Shown one piece after another: positions 57,725 through 64,000 of a stretch of DNA of 64,000 nt; position 1 is the stretch's first letter, and each line of letters starts with the position of its first letter. The notes beneath the pieces are model-generated. The model had not been told where the DNA came from. It did not search any database and saw only the letters and a program-made list of their open reading frames with translations. The DNA comes from Ophiocordyceps camponoti-saundersi (nom. inval.) (lineage: Eukaryota > Ascomycota > Sordariomycetes > Hypocreales > Ophiocordycipitaceae): the NCBI GenBank assembly GCA_003339415.1, contig PDHQ01000011.1, positions 186,001 through 250,000 of the forward strand, given 5' to 3'. A program made the position numbers and the translations under genes.

Positions 57725-60086
57725 TCACGGACGGCCGAAACTAGCACCACGCCCGTTCGACGGGGGAACGCCACGTCCCTCAAAGGCCGCGCCGCCAAAT
57801 GCGTGCGAATCCGGGCCTGGGGGTCCGTTAAACCCTCCCAAGCCGGGCGGCACGAAGCCGTGGGGTGGCCCGTTGAAGAAACCCGGAGGCGGCATGGGCA
57901 TGTTGCGAGGCGGTATGGCGCCCATAGCTTCCGGCGGCGGCGGCGGCGGCATCCCCGCTGGGGGAAAGTTGGGAGGGAACATGTGCGGGAGCGTCATGTT
58001 GCGGCTGGGTCCGCCGGCCAGACCAGGGGGCGGCATCATTGGCCCGCGCTGGGGCGGCGGCGCCATCTGTCCGCCTCTGGCCATCCATTCTGGGGGAATC
58101 TGGTCGAGGCCTGGGGGCGGCCGCTGCAGGATCTGCGTCGGTTGGCTTTGTCGCTGCTCCTGATCCGCGCCGTGGAAGGACTCGTCCATGGGAAAGCCTG
58201 GTGGCGGTGGAGGACGTAGTTGGCGCGGCACGCCGCGATTCTCCCTGCCGAGGTATTCGGCTTCGCGCTCCGACAAGATGCTCATCTGGCCAGGCTTCTG
58301 GGGCTGCGGCAGCCGCGACTGCTGATCTGCGCGCTGAGAGTCGACGGCTGGCTTCATCAGGGTCATCAAAAACTCGGCGTTGCTATTGTTACGAGCGGAG
58401 CTGACATCGGTTCGAAGGGACCCTTGGCTGGACACCCGCTGATGATGTCCCACGAAATCCTGCAGAAGCTGGTCAGGCCGCGCCGGCTGTTGCTGCGGTC
58501 GAGGGGCCAAGATCTCGTGGGGGGGCTGGGCAGCGCCGAGGGACGTGTCGTGGCGATCTCTGCCATACTGCTGGAAGTAATCCGGAGCGTTGATGTTCTT
58601 ACCCGAGTCCACAGGATGACCCTGCGGCGGAGCAGCAAAGGGCGAGGGCCCAGGAGGAGTAGCGCTCATGCTCTGCTTCTGCAGCTTGGCCAGCAGCTGC
58701 TGGAAAGCCTGTCGCTCTTCTTCCGGAGCAGGGGCGGGAGCCACCGTCGGACCGACTATAGGGGGCGGCTCGTGAGCCGGCAAGACGGCGAGAGATGCCG
58801 AGCCCTCGGACACGGCTCGTCCGTCGTGATGAGATTGGGAGAAGAAAGATGTGAACCTCGAGGATTTTCCGGAAGGCTTGGCCTTGCTGGGAGCGTCCTT
58901 GGGCTGTTCCGACGGACTGGCCACGTCTAAGGCGGCTCCGGAGCCGCCGAAAGCCATGAAGAACTTGTCGGGCCCGGCGTCGACGGCAGGCTTTGATACT
59001 TCCGTGACCGCCTCCGAAGCAGCCGTAGCAGCGGGCTTGGCAGGAGCAGTATTGCCGCTTTTAGCCGCCTTCATCTGTTCCATCCACTTCTGAAAGTCCT
59101 GTTGCGTGTGTGCCTCACGCTGCTCGACTTGGGGCTCGTCCAACCACTCAGGATCCCGCTCATTCCTTTGTTCACGATCACGGCCCCATCGCCTGTCGGA
59201 GGTACGTCCGCTTGCGCGGTCGTCCTCGGTCTCCCGGTCTCGGTCTCGCCAGCTCTTGGTTCGGTCACGATCGCGCTTCTCCGGGTGAGAGCCGTCTTTC
59301 GAATCGCCTGATCGCCAGGTGTCGAGCTTATTCCGAGCAAGGCCATTGCGCGGCCTCGTCTCTCCATCGCCGGTGTCCTTGTCCCGGACGAAGGTATCGT
59401 AAGGCCTCGTAGGGCGATCCCGCGTGGTGTCTCGATCATCTCGATCGCGGACCGACCGCCTCTCATCGCGAAAGTTACCACCCATCTTTCCGTGAAAGCG
59501 CTCCGCACCTTCGGCGCCGAAGCTCTTTCGAGGCTTCACCGTGCTCCAGCCTTCGGTGTCCGGGTCGGTGTCGCTGCGACGGAGGTTGGAATTTCGGCTC
59601 TCACGTTGCCGATCTCCGTCAGTGTCGCCATTGCGGCCTCGCAAGCCACCGCGACCATGAGAGTCGAGCTCTTTTGCGGACTTGTCGGCATCGAGCAGCT
59701 TGTTGCCCCTGGCGGAATTAAAGGCCGTACGGGGAGGGCCAAACACGATGTCCTCGGGATCTGTGAGTGTCAGCATGTGAGCAAGCTGGTGAGGGGGGGA
59801 GAGACAAACTGGCGCTGCTTCGAGAACGATCGATGACTGGCCGACGATTGGATGGGTCAAAAAGTGGGTTATCGTTTACCCGCGGCCTATCGCCGGTGGC
59901 CTTGTTCTGAGCGCGAAGCTGATCCGGAGGAGGACTGCGATTGGAGTCAGAAGGGCTCTGGAAGCTGGCGATTCGGCGGTCAAAATACCCCATCCACTCC
60001 TCCGTCGGGGGGAGATTCTCCGGTCGAGTACATAGTGGCGAGTCCCGTAGGTGCAGCAGGAAGGCTGCTGAGTATCGAACGGCCAT
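57725..60086 (-). CDS. Pro/Arg-rich protein with N-terminal eIF4E-binding-like motif (4E-T-like)
   Basis: 770 residues from two exons (intron 59761-59809). The extreme N-terminus MAVRYSAAFLLHLRDSPLC contains Y-x4-L-hydrophobic (YSAAFLL), the eIF4E-binding consensus, followed by PENLPPTEEWMGYFDRR. A second conserved block is DPEDIVFGPPRTAFNSA. The middle is rich in RD/RE dipeptides (residues about 130-290); then FFMAFGG and a long Pro/Met/Gly-rich C-terminus (MPPPPPPEAMG, FNGPPHGFVPPGLGG). I infer a translational-repression or mRNP factor resembling metazoan 4E-T/Cup; only the motif and general composition support that. The ATG at 60086 is the first in-frame ATG. Confidence 0.78.
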
Positions 60087-61404
60087 ATCAGGGCGGCGAG
60101 GTTGAGATGCCCATTTGACGGAAGGGCCTCGAGTCGGGAGTGTTTTGCGATCCGAGAAAGAGGCCAACGAAGAGTATCAAGCGCCTGACGAGGAGTGTCT
60201 TGTGCGGTTCGAGGGCGAGAGGGGGGAGAGGATAGGAGCTATGGTGAAGTGTGCGCTGTTCAATCGATAGCGTCGTCAGATTCGATGTCGTCGCAGCGAG
60301 GGAGGCTCTGTAGGCAAGGAGGCAGGAGGGGAGCCAGAGACAGGGGGGGGATGCAAGAGAAGTGCAGAAGGGAGATGAAGTGGATGATTTGGGCAGGAAG
60401 GAGGAAAGCGGTTAAGGGGGGTGAGGCGGTTGTGCGACGTCGAGAAGAGAGGAGAAGAGAGAAGAAGAGATTTGGAGGCGCGAAAGATGGAAGACGAAGG
60501 CCTGAGCGACGTGGAGGAAAATGCCAAGGTTGCGGGGAGTGGGAGACGCCTGGAGACTGGAGTACCGCGCAGCGCGTCGGGCGCCTGAGAGAGACATGGC
60601 GACCCCGCCTGCAGCGTTTGTAGGGCCAAGAACGCTGTGGCTTGGGTGTACTGTGTGTACCTACATATGTACCTTCTATGTAGGCACTTAGTAGGTACGG
60701 ATAAGAGCAGCCCGACCCGGCCGTTAGGGCTCCTTGGCGGGGGAGGTGGCGCAGGCGAGGCTTGACCTAACAAGCAAACACACCTGCTAGCACCCTTGTG
60801 TCCATAGTAATGGCGAACGAGCGCTGAAAAGGATGTGAAGCGGCAGGCTTGTTCTACCGAATACTTGTACATAAGTAGTTATAATCGAAGAAGAAAGGAC
60901 ATCGCGAAACAAAGCAGACTTCCAATCTCTTTGTCATATTCGCCGTTTTCAAATCATAAATCCATAATAAACTGTGGGCGCGCAGGGTGCGCATGCGTTG
61001 ATACCGGTCTCCCAGCACGTGGCTCAGGGCAAGCTGAGCTCTGATTGTTTTTTTTTTCAGCTGACTCATCCGGGTTCCTCGATCGGGAAACCTCTTTCGC
61101 CTCGTTGTTGAACAACTCCGAGCCGGCTGTTACTCTGTGTGGCACTGCATAATACTCATACACGCAGACATACTTACATACAACGGCAACCCAATCTACC
61201 TATATGGAGTCTGAAGGTATAAGCATATTTATATGTCTCTTCGGCAATCTATATCGGTCAGTCAAGGGCTTTAATAGATAGGTAATTGAAGCTGAGAGCC
61301 GAGGCTTAACTTCGCCTCCCAAACTTACAGCTCAATAACCACATCAGGAGAGGTTGAGTGTTGAGGGCTTACATCGACATGAATAACAGGTTGAAAGCAA
61401 AGGT
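60087..61404. other. 1.3-kb intergenic region, no gene supported
   Basis: Upstream of the eIF4E-motif gene. It contains purine-rich sequence on the plus strand (60300-60500), giving long but low-complexity ORFs on both strands, and GTAGGTAC-like repeats near 60655-60700. Confidence 0.45.
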
Positions 61405-61924
61405 CTAATTGATACGTGTGATGGAACCCAGCCTCAGGGATTTGACCTTCTTAGGCATCATCATCTGTGAAACGTCGAGGGAATCATCTCTCCTCCCGTA
61501 AGCAACAGCACAGGAAGTGTTTCCATTTCTAAGAGCAGAGGCACGCTGGAGAAACTTACAATGACAACCTCAAGCTTATCCTCATCTTGTATCCTCACCC
61601 TGTAGTATTCTCTTATTTGCTCTGCGTTGCGGCTTGGTCCACGTTAACGGCTCGGCATAATCGTCACTTCCGATATGGAACTTGCCTGAAATCAACCCAG
61701 GCTTACCTACCACGGAACCCGGCATCTGCGAGCGTCTTCTCGGCCACTTTTACGTCACTGGCGCAGCCATCATCAGTCCTGCCCACTTTCGATGCGACGA
61801 TACAGCAATGGCGAGTCCATCCAATGTCCAGCTTAAAAGGGTCAGTTATATCACTCACTTTCGGCCTTCTCCTTTGCTCGAAACTACAGGCCAGATAAAC
61901 CAGCTTATATTGGTCGTTCAACAA
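61405..61924 (-). CDS. Small protein gene of unknown function, 5' end unresolved
   Basis: No family recognised. Splice signals reveal it. A minus-strand frame (ACSFEQRRRPK, GWTRHCCIVASK, KVAEKTLADAGFRG) ends at a GTAAGC donor. Intron 61600-61706 joins it to RVRIQDEDKLEVVI. A second intron 61465-61559 (GTAAGT donor, CACAG acceptor) joins the last exon, MMMPKKVKSLRL to a stop at 61405. Both junctions keep frame. There is no ATG at the 5' end of the first visible exon, so a further upstream exon must exist between 61925 and the LysM-repeat gene start at 62076, or the gene is decayed. Four cysteines in the visible part would fit a small secreted protein, but no signal peptide was seen. Confidence 0.4.
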
Positions 61925-62075
61925 GCATCACTGCAGATACGCCCAACTACAGCCGTCCTTTCTTTTTAAATATTCCCTCTGTTATTTCTTCAATTGCATC
62001 GATACGTAGCAAGCAAGCGAGCATCAAGCCTAGGCGCTAGATTGCACAACTCCTACCACACATATCAAAAGCAAC

Positions 62076-63910
62076 ATGCTGAAGATCACATCAACTTTCT
62101 TTCTACTCGTCGAGTTGGCTGCCGCCAATCCGATCATCGAAAGGCCTGGCGCACAAATCTCCGACGCTGTCGTGGAGGGCGGCCGACGTATTCAACTGGC
62201 TGGCATGCATTTCCCTTCCAAGGAACATGAATCATCTGGCAGCTCCGGCTCGCCTAGACGACACTCGCTGTCAGGACGAATGTCACATCGAATGTCCGGA
62301 AACAGGATAGGTGTTACGAGAGTCCCCGGTATGCCCATGGGTCCTTGGAAGAAGCACCCCTGCTGCAATGGATGGCACATCACCAGACGGAGCCTTGAGT
62401 GTCTGGTATGCGAGGCGGAAGGCGCCGAGGCGGAAGGTACTGGGGAAGCCTCAGGAAACTTTGCCGAGGCTGCTGGGCAAGACGCGCAAGAGTCCGTCAA
62501 CTTGTTCGGGAAAGGGGACGTGGCGAGAACAGCTTCGGAGGATTTGGTCTCTTCGGGAGAGTTGAGCAGTATCGCTTCTGAAGGCTTGACGGGCGCCACC
62601 TCCGCAAGCCAATCGGTTGCCATCCCCGAAACACTCGCAGACGTCGCTACCTCAGAGCTGGCATCCACCGTATCTTCCGACGTGGCTGCCGTGGCTTCTG
62701 AGGATATGGCAGCCGCCGTCGCTGCAGGTTTGCCCCTCGGCCTGGTCGAAGAGGGTGCCGAGGTCCCCAAGACGAGCAATTTCGGCTGGAGGAGACTGGG
62801 AGCCTCAAACAAGCACATGCTCTACTACAAGCCGGGCCGCGATATCAGGAGATTCCATGCCTCGGGCCTGAAGTCGGCCATCATATTGAAGGCGCTCACG
62901 TTGGCGGGACCTTCGGGACGAGAGGGTCTCAGGGAAGGGCTGCCGGGCTTCAAGGCATTCGATGATTTCATCGGCAGCGTGCAGGAGTATCTCTTCGGCG
63001 CCCAGCGAAGCGACGTCGACGGAAACGAGACCAAGGCAGCTCTCATTCAATGGTTCAAGAACATGGCTTTGGCAACGCAACCGGAGTTGACCTATGAGCC
63101 GAGCCCGTATGAGAAGAGTTTCAAGGAGAGAATGGACGAGGCTCAAAAGTACGAGTATCCAGTTCTCACGGAACTCGACAAGTGCCTCCGCATTCTCGAA
63201 GACCCTCATCCCAACTTCATGTATCAGATCTACCTGGAAGCCATCAACTGCGATCCTCTTTACGCTACGGACGCGCCCAACACCTCGGACCAACCAACGC
63301 CAAAGGAGGACCCGGAACTGACGCCGAAAGAAAGATGTCAACGCGTCAAGGATGATCCGCACGCCAACGTTCTATATCAGTCTTACCTGGAGTTGATCAA
63401 TTGCGAAGAGCTGGCAGACGAGTCGGACTATGGTTATCCGCTGGAGCTGAACCCAGGTGAGAAATGTTTCCGCGTCAGAAACAATCCCGATCCCCGGGAG
63501 GAGTATCAGGCCTACTTGTTAGCCATGCATTGTGACGGCGAGCCTCTTGATTCCTGTGAGTGTGCCGATGAAGTGTTGTCCATGCTCTCTGTTCTGTCTC
63601 TCTTCCCTTGTCTCTTCCCCTAAAGGCAGTCTCATCAGCATCTAGCTCAATTTTCTGCTAACCAGCATCCCCTTCAGACGAAGTGCTTTCGAGCCTGCCA
63701 TCCGACGGCCTCCCTCAGCCGGGAACTCCACAGGACCTCAAGTGTAACAAATGGATCCTGATCAAGAACAAGCAGAACTGTAGCAAACTCGCCGCCTTGG
63801 TAGGAGCAGACCGAGAGAGCATCGTGCAGTGGAATTCGCCCCATCAGCCGAGCTGCCCCATGCTTTGGGCCGGCCGCTATGCTTGCGTTGGCGTCAGTGA
63901 TGAAGGGTGA
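62076..63910 (+). CDS. Secreted repeat protein with C-terminal LysM domain
   Basis: A 574-residue protein with signal peptide (MLKITSTFFLLVELAAA) and one intron (63556-63665). A CCNGW segment (KKHPCCNGWHITRRSLECLVC) is followed by an Ala/Ser/Glu-rich linker (residues about 115-230) and a unique region of about 130 residues. Three repeats with paired cysteines follow (C370-C392, C421-C443, C464-C486), each of the form C-x-R-[IV]-x3-[DN]P...YQxYL...C. The chain ends with a LysM-like module (CNKWILIKNKQNCSKLAALV...WNSPHQPSCPMLWAGRYACVGV). LysM implies chitin or glycan binding at the cell surface or in a host; the repeats are unknown to me. The ATG at 62076 gives the signal peptide directly. Confidence 0.78.
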
Positions 63911-64000
63911 TGGTCAATCACGGTTGAAGGCTTTGAATGCAAGGGTGTCGTTGTTTTTGTTTTTGCTTTGTTCTTGACGACAGCTTCTTAGACATACATA

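Noticed and set aside
60195..60872. Long overlapping ORFs on both strands upstream of the eIF4E-motif gene
   Set aside because: They reflect purine/pyrimidine-rich low complexity (RRREERRREKK and its complement), not coding sequence.

Overview
The window is genomic DNA of a filamentous ascomycete (Pezizomycotina, most likely Sordariomycetes). The evidence is short GT-AG introns of about 50-110 bp with CTGAC/CTAAC-type branch sites, fungal families (UstYa/DUF3328, LysM, M43 pappalysin, PNP-ankyrin STAND proteins) and a large AT-rich block with the signature of repeat-induced point mutation (RIP). The species cannot be fixed by reading alone.

Layout. 1-5.6 kb: 3' end of the ubiquitin E1 gene, an ECM4-type glutathionyl-hydroquinone reductase, and a broken nucleoside-phosphorylase/ankyrin gene that has lost its NACHT domain. 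5.9-11.9 kb: accessory and secreted functions, namely a small secreted ORF, a five-exon UstYa-family gene, an M43 metalloprotease with decapeptide Arg-Arg repeats in its pro-region, and a secreted bacterial-type solute-binding protein. 12.8-28.0 kb: two related Copia-type LTR retrotransposons (8.07 and 6.17 kb), both heavily RIP-mutated with CpA/TpG almost erased, separated by a 967-bp island that was not mutated. Both abut CATAC target duplications, both contain an antisense tRNA-like segment, and the first carries a nested 1.9-kb insertion. 28.1-31.4 kb: two secreted orphans next to the transposons, one with Gly-rich repeats ending in Lys-Arg.

31.7-42.2 kb is a redox block. Copper amine oxidase, a DUF3445 heme-dependent N-demethylase-like protein and a small-subunit catalase lie head-to-tail on the minus strand. 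The catalase is divergent from a sulfite oxidase across 1.3 kb. Amine and sulfite oxidation with oxygen both yield hydrogen peroxide, which catalase removes, so the arrangement is functionally coherent. 42.3-49.7 kb: a four-LysM secreted protein, a hotdog thioesterase behind a 118-bp poly-C run, a C2-domain protein and a secreted PhoD phosphatase. 51.5-60.1 kb: a capsule-type glycosyltransferase, a G-patch protein, the exocytic SM protein Sec1, and a Pro-rich protein with an N-terminal eIF4E-binding-like motif. 61.4-63.9 kb: a small minus-strand gene recognised mainly from its splice sites, and a secreted repeat protein ending in LysM.

Gene models were spliced by hand from reading-frame continuity and splice consensus. 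Exact introns are given where frame and consensus agree. Long non-genic stretches are listed with what they hold.
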